The notes under the pieces: model-generated
Databases searched by the model: none
What the model saw: only the letters and a program-made list of their open reading frames with translations
What the model was told of the DNA's origin: nothing
Translations under genes and position numbers: made by a program
Part shown: piece after piece, positions 49,414 to 58,992 of the stretch
Layout of the letters: every line of letters starts with the position of its first letter
Numbering within the stretch: the first letter of the stretch is position 1
Source of the DNA: Chersky-267 sp963744115
GTDB taxonomy: Bacteria > Chloroflexota > Limnocylindria > Limnocylindrales > CSP1-4
Length of the DNA stretch: 64,000 bases
Reading direction: 5' to 3'
Assembly (NCBI GenBank): GCA_963744115.1
Contig: CAVUSI010000003.1
Location: 434,001 to 498,000 of the forward strand

Positions 49414-50615
49414 CCGGCCCGCGACGCGGCGTGGAGATGCATCGCGCCGCCCACGCCCTTGAGCTCGACCGGGCCGATCTCCCGGAACGCGACCTCCGCC
49501 CCGACCGAGGCGTCGACGACCTCCTGGCTGACGAGGACCTCGCCGGGCCGGGCGTACTCGGCGATCCGCGCAGCGACGTTGACCGTCTGCCCGTAGTAGT
49601 CGCCTTCCTGGAAGACGACCGGACCGGCGTGCAGACCGACGTGCGCCGGCGGCAGCCCGGCCTCGGCTACACCCGCGACCATCTCCAGGGCGGCCACCAC
49701 CCCCGGGCCGGGATCACGGAAGTGGAGCATGACCCCGTCGCCGAGCCACTTGACGGGCCGTCCTCCGTGTCTGACCGAGGTCCGCTCCACCAGTCTCGCG
49801 AGCTTCGTCGCCAGATCGGCTGCGGCCGCGTCGCCCCGCTCCTGGGTCAAACGGGTGTACCCGGTGATGTCGAGGAAGCACATGGCAGGCAGGTGGTCGA
49901 GGCCGGCGTGCAGGCCGGCCCTGGCGAGCGCGCCCTGCGCCCCGGCGATGATGTTGGCCATCCAGACATGGACGAGCTGCGCCCGGTGGATCGCCAGGAG
50001 CGCCTCCTCGGTGAGCGCCCGCCAGCCTGCCGACAACTCGTTCGATGCGCTCCCGACCTCATTCGCCGTATGGCCCGCCGCGAACAACGGTTCCATGACC
50101 TCCGTGCGCCAGGTATCGCCCGAGGTCTCCGCGACTCGCCGCAGGCTATCGCCCATCACCCGGAGGTTACGTTCGATGGTGATCGCCCGAAACCCGTGCG
50201 CCAGCTGGAACTCGATGGACGGAAGGATCGCCATCTCGTCCTCGCGCACGCGACTCGCAGGATCCGGCGGCGCCGCGCCGGTGGCCTCGCGCATCGCCAC
50301 CAACAGGTGCAACGGGACGCCGGTCCTGGCGCTCAGCTCCTCGAACGTCTCGGCGGTGAACGAGGCGAACACGCTGTAGGCCGGATCGTCGACGAAGTCG
50401 AACGACAGGTCGCCGTTCCGCACCGCGCTCGCCAGGAGGTCGAGCGGGATGGACGCGGCCACCAGGCTGTGGACGACGCCGACGCGCCGGACGTCGCCTT
50501 CGGAGAACCGACCGTCAGCGTCCGGCTGGAGCATCCCCAGCTCGACGAGGTGATGCAGCTCCTCGACGCTCGCCCCGGCTCGCTCGGCCGTGATCCCGAT
50601 CTCGTACCGCTCCAC
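49410..50615 (-). CDS. HTH (MerR-like) - nucleotidyl cyclase protein, copy E
   Basis: 401 aa, paralogue of copy D. The N-terminus YEIGITAERAGASVEELHHLVELGMLQPDADGRFSEGDVRRVGVVHSL is MerR-like; the helical middle contains LSARTGVPLHLLVAMREATG. The cyclase domain has CFLDITGYTRL, KWLGDGVMLHF and GQTVNVAARIAEYA with all catalytic positions intact. The GTG start is placed 7 nt after TAGAGT (50623-50628), the same geometry as copy D. It is coupled to DUF1905. The near-identical cyclase halves and more diverged N-termini suggest different input signals. Confidence 0.88.
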   Translation of the reverse strand: MERYEIGITAERAGASVEELHHLVELGMLQPDADGRFSEGDVRRVGVVHSLVAASIPLDLLASAVRNGDLSFDFVDDPAYSVFASFTAETFEELSARTGVPLHLLVAMREATGAAPPDPASRVREDEMAILPSIEFQLAHGFRAITIERNLRVMGDSLRRVAETSGDTWRTEVMEPLFAAGHTANEVGSASNELSAGWRALTEEALLAIHRAQLVHVWMANIIAGAQGALARAGLHAGLDHLPAMCFLDITGYTRLTQERGDAAAADLATKLARLVERTSVRHGGRPVKWLGDGVMLHFRDPGPGVVAALEMVAGVAEAGLPPAHVGLHAGPVVFQEGDYYGQTVNVAARIAEYARPGEVLVSQEVVDASVGAEVAFREIGPVELKGVGGAMHLHAASRAG

Positions 50616-50674
50616 GCGACGTACTCTACGTCGCTGGGCTCGGATCCGAGGCTGTCTGTGGCGGTGACGGGGCC

Positions 50675-52168
50675 TCAGGGCAGATGGAAGGTCGGAGCGG
50701 GGGCGCTGCCTTGGGCCACGCACTGGGTGTCGAGGCCCGTGGCCGTGCCGGCGTCGATGAACGCCGCGATGAGTGCGGGTCCGCAGCCGAGATGGCCGAC
50801 CACATGCTCCTGAGCCGGCATCACGACGATGCGGCTGGCGGGTTCCTGGGACGGCACGCTCGTCAGGTTGGACGGCGGATCCTGCGGGTCGCCGTCGCCA
50901 GCGAGCCACAGGACCGGCACGTCCGTTCGGACCGGGGCCGCGTCGTCGGCGGGCACGACGCCCTTCGGCAGGTACCGGCACATCGTCGCCTCCGCGGTGG
51001 CCCAGGCCCGCACGAACGGGACGGCGTAGCTGCTGCCACCGTTGTGCTCGACCTCGGCCGGGTCGAATCGCGCCCACGCCTCCGAGCAGAGGATCTCGTC
51101 CTTCATGAGGAGGGTGGGGCCGGCGCTGGGCGACGCATCCTCGGGGGGCACGAGTTGGTTCACCTCGGCCCAGCGGCCCTCTGTGGCCGCATGGATCGCG
51201 AGTGGCAGTTGGACCGCGGCCGCCTCGGTCATGAGCGCGTTGTGGAGGGATGGCCCGACGGTGGCGAGGTCGGCCACTCCGGTCGCCCCGGAACTCGGAT
51301 CCGTGACGACCACGCCCTTCGAGAACGCGGCGATGAGGGCCGACCACTCGGTCGCAAGGTTCGGGAAGGCGGCCTGGCACGCCGCATCGGCGCCGCACCT
51401 GGCGAGCAACGTGTCGAGCGCGTGCTGGCTGGACGCCGCCAGGAGCTCCAGGACGGGGACGTCGAGCGGCGTCGAGCCGTCCATGATCGCGACGCGCACA
51501 CGGTCGGCGTGCTGGCGGAGGTAGTACTGCGCGAGCTCTCCGCCGTAGGACGTGCCGTACAGGTCGATCGTCTCGTACCCGAGAGCGGCCCGGACGGCGT
51601 CGAGGTCGTCAGCCGCGACGCTGCTCGTATACATGCGCGGGTCGGCGTCCAGCCCGGCGAGGCCCTCCTTCGCCCAGGTAGAACGGCGGGCGGCGGCCTC
51701 GGTCGCGGAGAGCCCGGACGTGTCGGGGATCGCGGGCAGGGTCAGTGGGTTCGAAGCGCCGGTGCCGCGCTGGTCGACAAGGACGATGTCGTGGTTGGCG
51801 TGGACCTCGGTGTAGAGCCCGGGGAGCCACGCGAAGAACGAGGTGCTCGCATCACCGGGCCCGCCGGCAAGGGCGAACAACGGGTCGGGCCTCGCGTCTG
51901 ATGCGACGGCAGGGACCACGGCCACCCTCAGCCCGATCTGCCGACCGGACGGCCTCGACCGATCCTCGGGTACCTGCAGCGTTCCGCAGTAGGCCGGGAA
52001 TGAGGCCTTCACCGGGACGTCTCCGCTGATGGTGCACGGGGTCATGGGCTGCCCCGCCAGCAGATGGCCGGAGACGGTCGGAGCGGCGGACGTCCCAGGC
52101 GTCGACGTGCATCCGACCAGGAGCGCGGCGACCCCGACGATCAGACCGGCATACCGTGTCCCGATCAT
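50675..52168 (-). CDS. Secreted alpha/beta-hydrolase lipoprotein (TAP-like/tripeptidyl aminopeptidase family)
   Basis: 497 aa from ATG 52168. A lipoprotein signal (MIGTRYAGLIVGVAALLVGC) has its lipobox Cys at residue 20. A Ser/Thr-rich linker precedes the hydrolase: FALAGGPGDAS, VLVDQRGTGASNPL, nucleophile YGTSYGGELAQYY, cap domain with Cys pairs (ARCGADAACQ), and a TAP-like C-terminus with VLWLAGDGDPQDPP (Asp) and EHVVGHLGCGP (His). It probably cleaves short peptides or esters outside the cell. GGAAGGAG lies upstream. Confidence 0.9.
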   Translation of the reverse strand: MIGTRYAGLIVGVAALLVGCTSTPGTSAAPTVSGHLLAGQPMTPCTISGDVPVKASFPAYCGTLQVPEDRSRPSGRQIGLRVAVVPAVASDARPDPLFALAGGPGDASTSFFAWLPGLYTEVHANHDIVLVDQRGTGASNPLTLPAIPDTSGLSATEAAARRSTWAKEGLAGLDADPRMYTSSVAADDLDAVRAALGYETIDLYGTSYGGELAQYYLRQHADRVRVAIMDGSTPLDVPVLELLAASSQHALDTLLARCGADAACQAAFPNLATEWSALIAAFSKGVVVTDPSSGATGVADLATVGPSLHNALMTEAAAVQLPLAIHAATEGRWAEVNQLVPPEDASPSAGPTLLMKDEILCSEAWARFDPAEVEHNGGSSYAVPFVRAWATAEATMCRYLPKGVVPADDAAPVRTDVPVLWLAGDGDPQDPPSNLTSVPSQEPASRIVVMPAQEHVVGHLGCGPALIAAFIDAGTATGLDTQCVAQGSAPAPTFHLP

Positions 52169-52285
52169 CACGGTGCTCCTTCCTCGCGCGGCGGCGGCGA
52201 TGCGAGTGGGTGCTGCGTCGATGACCGTCAGCGCGGTGTGCGTTTCAACCCTCAAGGCTCGACCGGGGCCAGGGCGATGGCAAGA

Positions 52286-52326
52286 GACCAACGGGCGGAA
52301 TTGATGGGACAGATGGCCCGTTGGTC
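52286..52326. repeat. Perfect 11-bp inverted repeat upstream of dinB-like gene
   Basis: GACCAACGGGC (52286-52296) and GCCCGTTGGTC (52316-52326) are perfect reverse complements with a 19-bp centre. It lies in the divergent region between the TAP-like hydrolase and the DinB-family gene, overlapping a possible -10 (CATACT). It could be an operator or an RNA hairpin in the DinB leader. Confidence 0.5.
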
Positions 52327-52384
52327 ATACTCGAGTCTCGCGACCACGTCAGCGCGATGCATCGTGTTGGAGGTGCCGACCACC

Positions 52385-52891
52385 ATGAGAGACCCGACCG
52401 CCGATCCCTCGCTCGATCGGCTCCTTCGTCACATGGCGTGGGCGAACGCCGCGCTGTTCGCCCAGCTTGCCGAGCTGCCCGACGACGCGCTCGCCCTCGC
52501 CTCGCCCCGGAACGAGTGGACGGTCGCACGGATCGCCGAGCACCTGGAGAGTGCGGCGGGTCGCTATGCCGCTCGCCTGGAAGGCGTGGGCCGCCCGGAG
52601 GGGGCCACCCCGCCGACAAGGGCCGCGGAGCTCCTGGACCTCGCGGCCCGCTGCGCCGACCACGACGCGCGGATCCGCGCTCAGGCCTTCCGTCCGGACG
52701 GCCCGACCGGCTACTCCGAACCGGGGGCCGAGATGCGAGCGCGCTCGACGATCGTCGGCCAGGCGATCCACCACGCCACCGAGCACCGGGCCCAGATCGC
52801 GGGCGCCCTCGCCACGAATGGCATGGACGCCATCGACCTCGACGCCCTCGACTTGTGGGCGTACGGCGAAGCCGAGGGCCTGGGCGCGTAG
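52385..52891 (+). CDS. DinB-family four-helix protein
   Basis: 168 aa. DinB/YfiT-like metal-binding bundle: LLRHMAWANAALFAQLAELP, NEWTVARIAEHLESAAGRYA with His at the metal position, and a C-terminal QAIHHATEHRAQIAGAL supplying two further His residues. Such proteins are thiol transferases or unknown stress proteins. ATG 52385 has TTGGAGGTGCC upstream. Confidence 0.87.
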   Translation: MRDPTADPSLDRLLRHMAWANAALFAQLAELPDDALALASPRNEWTVARIAEHLESAAGRYAARLEGVGRPEGATPPTRAAELLDLAARCADHDARIRAQAFRPDGPTGYSEPGAEMRARSTIVGQAIHHATEHRAQIAGALATNGMDAIDLDALDLWAYGEAEGLGA

Positions 52892-52964
52892 CCGGCCGAT
52901 GGGCCGCGGGCCCAGCCGGGCGGTCGGGCGTCGGCCCATCGCTCGGTCGTCGGCCGGAGCCCGC

Positions 52965-54308
52965 TCAGGCGATCGCGGACCTCGCGTCGTCCCATGGATC
53001 GTCGGGTTGATCGGCGGTTCGTCGATCCGCGCCCATCTGACGTCGAAGGAGCGCGGCGATGAGTTCCTGGTCCCGCGTCGTGAGGAACCATCGGCACCGG
53101 CACAGTCCGTCCGGGCAACCTTCGTGGGGAAGGGTCGGTGCCTGGAGCTCGTCGGCGATCTGGGCGACCCGGCGGTCGTCGGCCCGGCAGGCCTCGCAGC
53201 ACGATCCTCCGCGTACTTCGGCGTCCCTTGCCACCTCGCCGATGGCCTGCAGATCCGCGGCGATGCCGTCGCGATGGAGCCTGACGACTTCGTCGGAGGG
53301 CGGGTCCGACGAGCCGGCACCCGGGGACAGGAGGCTCGCCTGTTCGTAGCGGATCCTGGCGGCTTCCTCCCACCGCCGATCCCTCGCGGCGACCCCGAAC
53401 GCTCGATCGACGCTCGCCAGATACCAGGCTCGCGCTGCGGCGACGTCGCGCTCCGAGATCAACTCTCCGGCGAGATCCGGCGCTCGGTCGCCGCGCGCCC
53501 CGCTCTCGCGGGCCAGTTCGAACCAGCGATCCCGGTCGCGGGCCCAACGCTCCTCGTTGTGTCGCTCCGCTTCGAAGATCGGCAGCACGGCCTCAGCGAG
53601 GATCGCGACCCGGGCCCCGACGGATCGGACGATCATCCGCTGGCCACAGCGGGGACATCGATCGTCCGTCTCCGGCAGCTGCTCCAGGAGGACCGCGCAG
53701 TACGGGCAGCAGGCCGGCGGCTCGACGAGAACCGGATCGAGGGCCGTGACACGGGGCGTCTCACCACCAGAGTCCCCTCGTCGCTGCGCCTTGCCGGCCG
53801 CGCGGCCCGGTCGGTGCGCCTGCCGAGGCTGAGGGCGAGCCTCGGGTTCTGCGGCGTCAGGGTCCTCGGCCCGAGGATCGGCCGCGATCGCCAGGGCCTC
53901 CGGCGCGATCGGGTCGTCGAACCGTGCCGCATCCAGCGCTTGCTCGGCGGCCAACGCCTCGTAGAGCTCGTCGACCTCGGGTGGGGCCGGGAGCCCCGCA
54001 TCGAACATCAGGGGCTCCGTCCCGGGTCCGCTTGCCTCGACATCCGCGCTGGGGTCCTCGAGCGGTGCGACCAGGAGCCATGGCAATGGACCCGTGGGCT
54101 CCGCTCGGACGACCGGCGGCGGCGCTCCGCCAGGCGACCCGCCATCGATCCGTCGCACGATGACGGGCCGGCGATCCGAGGCCGGCAGGTTGTCGGCCGC
54201 GTCGCCATTCGTGGCAGCAAGCCGAGCCATGACAACGCGCCGGAGGTCGTCGAGTTCGGTCTCATCGGCATCCCGCCGACGCTTCAGGATGCGTTCAAGG
54301 TGTGCCAA
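52965..54308 (-). CDS. Zinc-ribbon protein with C-terminal Cys-rich module, unknown function
   Basis: 447 aa, not recognised as a named family. The N-terminal half is acidic and Ala/Pro-rich, probably disordered. A zinc ribbon (CCPYC and CPRCG) lies at about residues 200-220. A helical segment follows (IFEAERHNEERWARDRDRWFELARESG and a repeat-like WYLASVDRAFGVAARDRRWEEAARIRYEQASLL). The end has CCEACRADDRRVAQIADEL, then ALPHEGC-like CPDGLCRCRWF. The paired C..C and CRCRW pattern resembles the tail module of some phage head-associated proteins, but no phage gene is near. The start is TTG 54308. Confidence 0.6.
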   Translation of the reverse strand: MAHLERILKRRRDADETELDDLRRVVMARLAATNGDAADNLPASDRRPVIVRRIDGGSPGGAPPPVVRAEPTGPLPWLLVAPLEDPSADVEASGPGTEPLMFDAGLPAPPEVDELYEALAAEQALDAARFDDPIAPEALAIAADPRAEDPDAAEPEARPQPRQAHRPGRAAGKAQRRGDSGGETPRVTALDPVLVEPPACCPYCAVLLEQLPETDDRCPRCGQRMIVRSVGARVAILAEAVLPIFEAERHNEERWARDRDRWFELARESGARGDRAPDLAGELISERDVAAARAWYLASVDRAFGVAARDRRWEEAARIRYEQASLLSPGAGSSDPPSDEVVRLHRDGIAADLQAIGEVARDAEVRGGSCCEACRADDRRVAQIADELQAPTLPHEGCPDGLCRCRWFLTTRDQELIAALLRRQMGADRRTADQPDDPWDDARSAIA

Positions 54309-54410
54309 TGCCCAACCCCCCTTGCGGGCCCGGACGTCCGCATCGTCGGATCGACGTGACGCCGAGGCCTCCCTCGATACGAGACGCTAGCACCCGGACG
54401 GTACGAATGG

Positions 54411-55755
54411 GTGGTTTCGACACCGCCAGAAGTACCAAAACGGGTGCGTCGGCGCACCCCTGCGGGCCATGATGTCCGGGTGCTGACCCGCCTTGACCCG
54501 CGTCGCACTCCGACCGTCGTGCTGGTGCTCGCGCCCCTTGGCTTGATCGTCCTGATCGTCTGGCTGGTCCCCGAGGCGGCGCGGATGGGCTTCGCCGGCG
54601 ACCTGACCATCTATCGCGAATACGGCTCGCGTCTGCTGCAGGGGTCGGTCCCCTACCTCGACTTCGACGTCGAGTACCCGCCGCTGGCCCTTGCGCCCAT
54701 GTCCCTGCCGTTGCTCGTGGCGCTCCCCGGCCGCCTCACCGAGGTCGACTACCTCTGGCGATTCACCCTCATGGAGGGAGTCCTGGCGGCTGGCGGAGGG
54801 TGGCTGATCTTCCGGGCGACCGGCGGCTCACGCACAGCGCTGGTGTGGTGGGCGGTACTGGTCTCGGTCGCCTGGGCATCCGTCGCCCTTCGATACGACC
54901 TGTGGGCCGTGCTCTGCGTCCTGGTCGCGGTCCTGTTGGTCGACCGCCGGCCTGGTGCGGCGGGAGTCGCCCTCGGGCTGGGAACGATGCTCAAGCTCTA
55001 CCCGATCGTGCTTCTGCCCGTCCTGTGCGTGTATGCCATCGCCACGCGCGACCGGCCCGGGCTCGCGCGCCTCCTGGTCGGCTGCGCATCGGTCGTGGCG
55101 CTCGTCATGGCCGCGAGCCTGGGCGCTCGCTGGCCCGGACTCGCTCCAGTGGCTCCTCTACCAGGCAGACCGTGGCCTCCAGATCGAGAGCCTCGGGGCC
55201 GGGCTGCTCATGGGCCTCCATTCGCTCTTCGGCCAGCCCGTGGACGTCGTCAGGGGGTTCGGGACCATCCAGATCGAGTCGAGCGGTTCCGATCTGCTCG
55301 TTGCCGCCTCGCCGATCGCGCTCGCGGTGTTGCTCGGCGTCGTCGTCCTGGTGGCGTTCCGACGGTTCCGGCTCGACGAGGACCGGCTGGGCCAGGTGCC
55401 GAGCGCGAGCATCGTCCTGGCGTCGGTGGCGGCCATCGCCGCCGTCCTCGTCGGCAGCAAGGTCCTGTCGGTCCAGTACGTCATCTGGCTCCTACCCTTC
55501 GTGCCCTTCCTGCCGCGCCCGATGCGCTGGCTCGTCCTCGCCATCGCGGCCCTGTCGACCGCGATCTACACCGTCGACTACCAGGCGCTCCTGCACCTCG
55601 AGGCGCCGTGGATCCTCGCCCTGCTCGTCCGGAACGGCCTCCTCGTCGCGCTCCTGGCGTGGCTCGTCGCGGAGCTGTGGAGATCCGGGGGCTCGAGCGT
55701 CGTCCAGGATCGGCCGACGATCGGCGCCCTCCGTAGCGGGTCCCCGTTCCGCTGA
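54411..55755 (+). CDS. GT87-like polyprenol-sugar glycosyltransferase, membrane protein (apparent +1 frameshift)
   Basis: About 447 aa with roughly ten membrane helices. The N-terminal loop DLTIYREYGSRLLQGSVPYLDFDVEYPPLAL, with Asp/Glu residues after the first helix, is the GT-C/GT87 (mannosyltransferase PimE-like) signature. Later helices include KLYPIVLLPVLCVYAIA and VQYVIWLLPFVPFLPRPMRW. One extra base near 55122 breaks the frame; the corrected junction is AASL followed by ALAGPDSLQWLLYQADRG. The start may be GTG 54411 or a later GTG near 54479. Confidence 0.78.
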
Positions 55756-55781
55756 TTCCCCGAGGTGCGAGACTTCCTCCG

Positions 55782-57527
55782 ATGGGCGATGAACCGGTGA
55801 CCACCTCCACACCTCGACTGATGCGACTCGTCCCGATCCTTCAGTGGTCGAGGACGTACGACCGGAGCTGGCTCAGGGGGGACCTGCTCGCGGGCATCGC
55901 GGTCGCCGCGATGATCGTGCCGAAGAACCTCGGCTACGCCGGCATCGCCGGCATCCCGGTCGAGAACGGGCTCTATGCCGCCGCCGCGGCCGCGATCATC
56001 TATGCCCTGTTCTGCACATCTCGACACATCTCGACCGGCCCGAGCTCGTCGCTCGCGGCAGTCGCCGGCGGCGCGGTCATCGTGACCGGCCTCAGCGGCA
56101 ACGAGGCGGCCCAGCTCGTGGCCGCGATCGCCGTCGCTACCGGGGCCCTGTTCCTCCTGGTCGCCGTCCTGAAGCTCGGCTGGATCGCCAGCTTCCTCTC
56201 GCGAGCGGTCGTGACCGGCTTCCTTGCCGGCGCCGCGATCGACGTCGTGATCGGCGAACTGCCGAAGCTCACTGGGACGTCCGCGGACGGCGTGAATGCC
56301 TGGCAGGAGTTCGCATCATGGGTGCGCGGCCTGGGTGACCTCAGCCCGACAACGTTGCTGGTCGGCCTCGTCGCCCTTGGGGTGATCCTCGGGCTTCGGT
56401 TTGCGGTTCCCAGGATCCCGGGAGCACTCGTTCTCGTCGTCGGCGGCCTGGTCGGCTCGGTGGTCTTCGACCTGGGAGCACACGGGGTCGCCCTGGTGGG
56501 CCCGGTGCCGCGCGGTCTGCCGCTTCCGCAGGTGCCATCGCTCGAGGTCGTGTCGAACAACCTCCCGGCGATCGTCATCGCGGCCATCGCGCTCCTGCTG
56601 ATCGGGTTCTCCCAGACCGCGGGCGATGCCCAGGCGTTCGCCACGAGGCATCGCTACCGCATCGACCTGAACCAGGAATCGGTCGCCCAGGGGATGGCCA
56701 ACCTCGGCGCCGGTGTCTTCCAGGGCATGCCGGTGTCGACGAGCCTCTCGGCGAGCTCGCTGAACGAGTCCGCCGGGGCCAGGACGCCGGTCGCCTCACT
56801 CGCCACCGGAGGGATCGTCCTCGCCACCCTGATCCTGCTCGCGCCGCTCTTCTCGCAGCTGCCCAAGGCCGTCCTCGCCGCGATCATCATCGACGCCGTC
56901 GTCTTCGGGATGATCGACCTCGCCGAGTTCCGACGGCTCCGGCGGGTGAAGCGATTCGACTTCTGGATCGCGATGGCGGCGGTCATCGGCGTGCTGTCGG
57001 TGGGCGTGCTCCTCGGCGTGGTCGTCGGGATCGTGCTGTCCCTGCTCTGGCTCATCCACGTCGCGACCCGGCCGTCGATGCCGATCCTGGGTCGCGAAGG
57101 GGGCACCCAGGTGTACCGCGATATCGACGAGCACCCTGACGACGAGACCGACCCGGGCGTGGCGGTCATCCGCATCGACGGTGGCCTGTTCTTCGCCACG
57201 GCCGGGGCGCTGGACGAGCGCGTCCGCGCGATCCTCGGAAGCCAGCCCGGCCTGCATTCCCTCGTGCTCGACCTCGAGGGCGTGAACTTCGTGGACTCGC
57301 AAGGTTCGGCGAAGCTGACGGAGCTGGTCGAAGTGACCGACGCGGCCGGCGTGGAGCTCCGCCTGGCCCGCCTGAAGCCTGATGTTTCCGGCGTCCTGGC
57401 GGCGGACGGGCTCATCGACCTGATCGGGCAGGACCGGATCCACGGCAACGTCCACCGGGCCGTGGAGGCGGCGCAGGCAGCAGACGCCAGATCGCGATCC
57501 GACCTGGCGCAGCCGCGTTCGACGTAG
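55782..57527 (+). CDS. SulP-family anion transporter with STAS domain
   Basis: 581 aa. About twelve membrane helices with the SulP signature (LLAGIAVAAMIVPKNLGYAGIAGIPVENGLYAAAAAAIIYAL, FCTSRHISTGPSSSLA). A cytoplasmic STAS domain (about residues 455-555) has VLDLEGVNFVDSQGSAKLTELVE, where the Asp-Ser pair matches the anti-sigma-antagonist fold. It transports sulfate, bicarbonate or another small anion. ATG 55782. It is followed 16 bp later by a cation/proton antiporter. Confidence 0.9.
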   Translation: MGDEPVTTSTPRLMRLVPILQWSRTYDRSWLRGDLLAGIAVAAMIVPKNLGYAGIAGIPVENGLYAAAAAAIIYALFCTSRHISTGPSSSLAAVAGGAVIVTGLSGNEAAQLVAAIAVATGALFLLVAVLKLGWIASFLSRAVVTGFLAGAAIDVVIGELPKLTGTSADGVNAWQEFASWVRGLGDLSPTTLLVGLVALGVILGLRFAVPRIPGALVLVVGGLVGSVVFDLGAHGVALVGPVPRGLPLPQVPSLEVVSNNLPAIVIAAIALLLIGFSQTAGDAQAFATRHRYRIDLNQESVAQGMANLGAGVFQGMPVSTSLSASSLNESAGARTPVASLATGGIVLATLILLAPLFSQLPKAVLAAIIIDAVVFGMIDLAEFRRLRRVKRFDFWIAMAAVIGVLSVGVLLGVVVGIVLSLLWLIHVATRPSMPILGREGGTQVYRDIDEHPDDETDPGVAVIRIDGGLFFATAGALDERVRAILGSQPGLHSLVLDLEGVNFVDSQGSAKLTELVEVTDAAGVELRLARLKPDVSGVLAADGLIDLIGQDRIHGNVHRAVEAAQAADARSRSDLAQPRST

Positions 57528-57543
57528 TCCAGCGGAGACGGTC

Positions 57544-58830
57544 GTGCCCCAGCTCGCGCTCGTTGCCCTGGCGATCCTCGGGTACGCGCTGACGGCCGTC
57601 CGGCTCGACCGACTATCGATCAGCGGTCCCGTCGTCCTCGTGACGGTGGGGGCGCTGCTCGGGCCTGCGGGCGTCGGCGCGGTCTCCGCGCCGGCGACGT
57701 CCGAGCCGATCCGTGTGCTCGCCGAACTGACCCTGGCGCTCGTCCTGTTCTCGGATGCGTCGACGATCGGGCTGAGGGAGGCCGGCGGCATCGCCTGGCT
57801 CCCGGGACGGTTGCTGGCTTTCGGGCTGCCGCTGACGATCGCCGCCGGGGCGCTGGTCGGGTGGCTCCTGTTCCCAGCCCTCGGCGTCGGCTTCGCCCTC
57901 GTCCTGGGGTCGATCCTGGCGCCGACCGACGCGGCGCTCAGTCTGCCCGTGCTGCTCGACCGCGCGATCCCGGTCCGGGTCCGCCGCGCGATCAACATCG
58001 AGAGCGGCCTGAACGATGGGATCGCCGCGCCATTCGTGACCCTGTCTCTGGCGATGGCTGTGGCCGAAGAGACCGCGGGGAACCAGAACTGGCTCATCGT
58101 GTCGGCCGAGGAGATCGGCCTGGCGATCGTCGTCGCGATCGTCGTCGGCGGTCTTGGCGGTCGCTTCACGAGTGAAGCCCGCAGGCGGGGCTGGGCCTCG
58201 CAGGCGTCCGAGTCCCTCGCGGTCGTTGCGCTGGCGATCGCCGCGTATGCGGGCGCGACGGCCGTCGGCGGGAACGGCTTCGTGGCTGCGTTCGGGGCCG
58301 GGATCGCCTTCCGGACGGCGACCCCACGCTCGGAGCCGTCCGTCGAGTTCGCGGAGTCGATCGGGCTGGCTGCGTCGTATGTCGTGTGGCTGATGTTCGG
58401 GGTCGGACTCGCCGGTCCGGTGATCCGTGCCGGGCTCGACCCGGCGCTCATCGGCTACGCTCTTCTCAGCCTGACCATCGTGCGGATGGTCCCGGTGGCC
58501 ATCTCGCTCATCGGTGCGCGTCTTCGGCCCGACACGGTCGCGCTGATCGGCTGGTTCGGGCCGCGCGGCCTCGCCTCGGTGGTCTTCCTGCTGGTCGCGT
58601 TCGACGAGCTGGGTCCGGCGCATCCGGCCACCGACACGCTCGTCCGGGTCGTCACCTGGACCGTCCTGCTGTCGGTCTTCCTCCATGGACTGAGCGCGGG
58701 TCCGGTCGGCGCCTGGTACGGACGACGGATCGCTCGGGCGGCAGCGAGCGATTGGGAGCGTGGCGGTGCCGATGAGCCTCGGGTCAGCCGCCGCCATTCG
58801 TGGGTCAGACCGCCGAGCCAGGGCGACTGA
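57544..58830 (+). CDS. Cation:proton antiporter (CPA1/NhaP type)
   Basis: 428 aa with about twelve helices. The conserved antiporter core includes LGSILAPTDAALSLPVL (helix 4 TDAA-like), NIESGLNDGIAAPFVTLSL (helix 5 ESGLNDG, the ion-binding Asn-Asp), and a later IGWFGPRGLASVVFLLVAFDE. It exchanges Na+ (or K+) for H+. GTG 57544 follows GCGGAGACG. The pair with SulP suggests coupled ion control. Confidence 0.92.
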   Translation: MPQLALVALAILGYALTAVRLDRLSISGPVVLVTVGALLGPAGVGAVSAPATSEPIRVLAELTLALVLFSDASTIGLREAGGIAWLPGRLLAFGLPLTIAAGALVGWLLFPALGVGFALVLGSILAPTDAALSLPVLLDRAIPVRVRRAINIESGLNDGIAAPFVTLSLAMAVAEETAGNQNWLIVSAEEIGLAIVVAIVVGGLGGRFTSEARRRGWASQASESLAVVALAIAAYAGATAVGGNGFVAAFGAGIAFRTATPRSEPSVEFAESIGLAASYVVWLMFGVGLAGPVIRAGLDPALIGYALLSLTIVRMVPVAISLIGARLRPDTVALIGWFGPRGLASVVFLLVAFDELGPAHPATDTLVRVVTWTVLLSVFLHGLSAGPVGAWYGRRIARAAASDWERGGADEPRVSRRHSWVRPPSQGD

Positions 58831-58907
58831 GACCAGGGATCACACAGAGGGGAAGCGGCAGGCTCTCACGCCCAAGCAGCAGGTTGGCGCTGAGCACGGA
58901 CGGGAAG

Positions 58908-58954
58908 TGGAGCGGGAGATGGGGTTCGAACCCGCGACCTTCTACTTGGGAAGC
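58908..58954 (-). repeat. 47-bp copy of the tRNA-Gly 3' part (candidate attachment site remnant)
   Basis: The segment matches the 3'-terminal 47 bases of the tRNA-Gly at 60464-60510, including CCA, acceptor, T-arm and anticodon side, with only two mismatches. Sequence beyond the repeat differs. A partial copy of a tRNA 3' end in direct orientation is the usual footprint of tyrosine-recombinase integration. No integrase is present between or beside the copies in this window. Confidence 0.75.
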
Positions 58955-58992
58955 GTCGCGTCGCGATGGGCATCGCGGGGCCACTGGACCCA

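Noticed and set aside
58908..58954. A second functional tRNA gene
   Set aside because: Only the 3' 47 bases are present; D-arm and 5' acceptor strand are missing.
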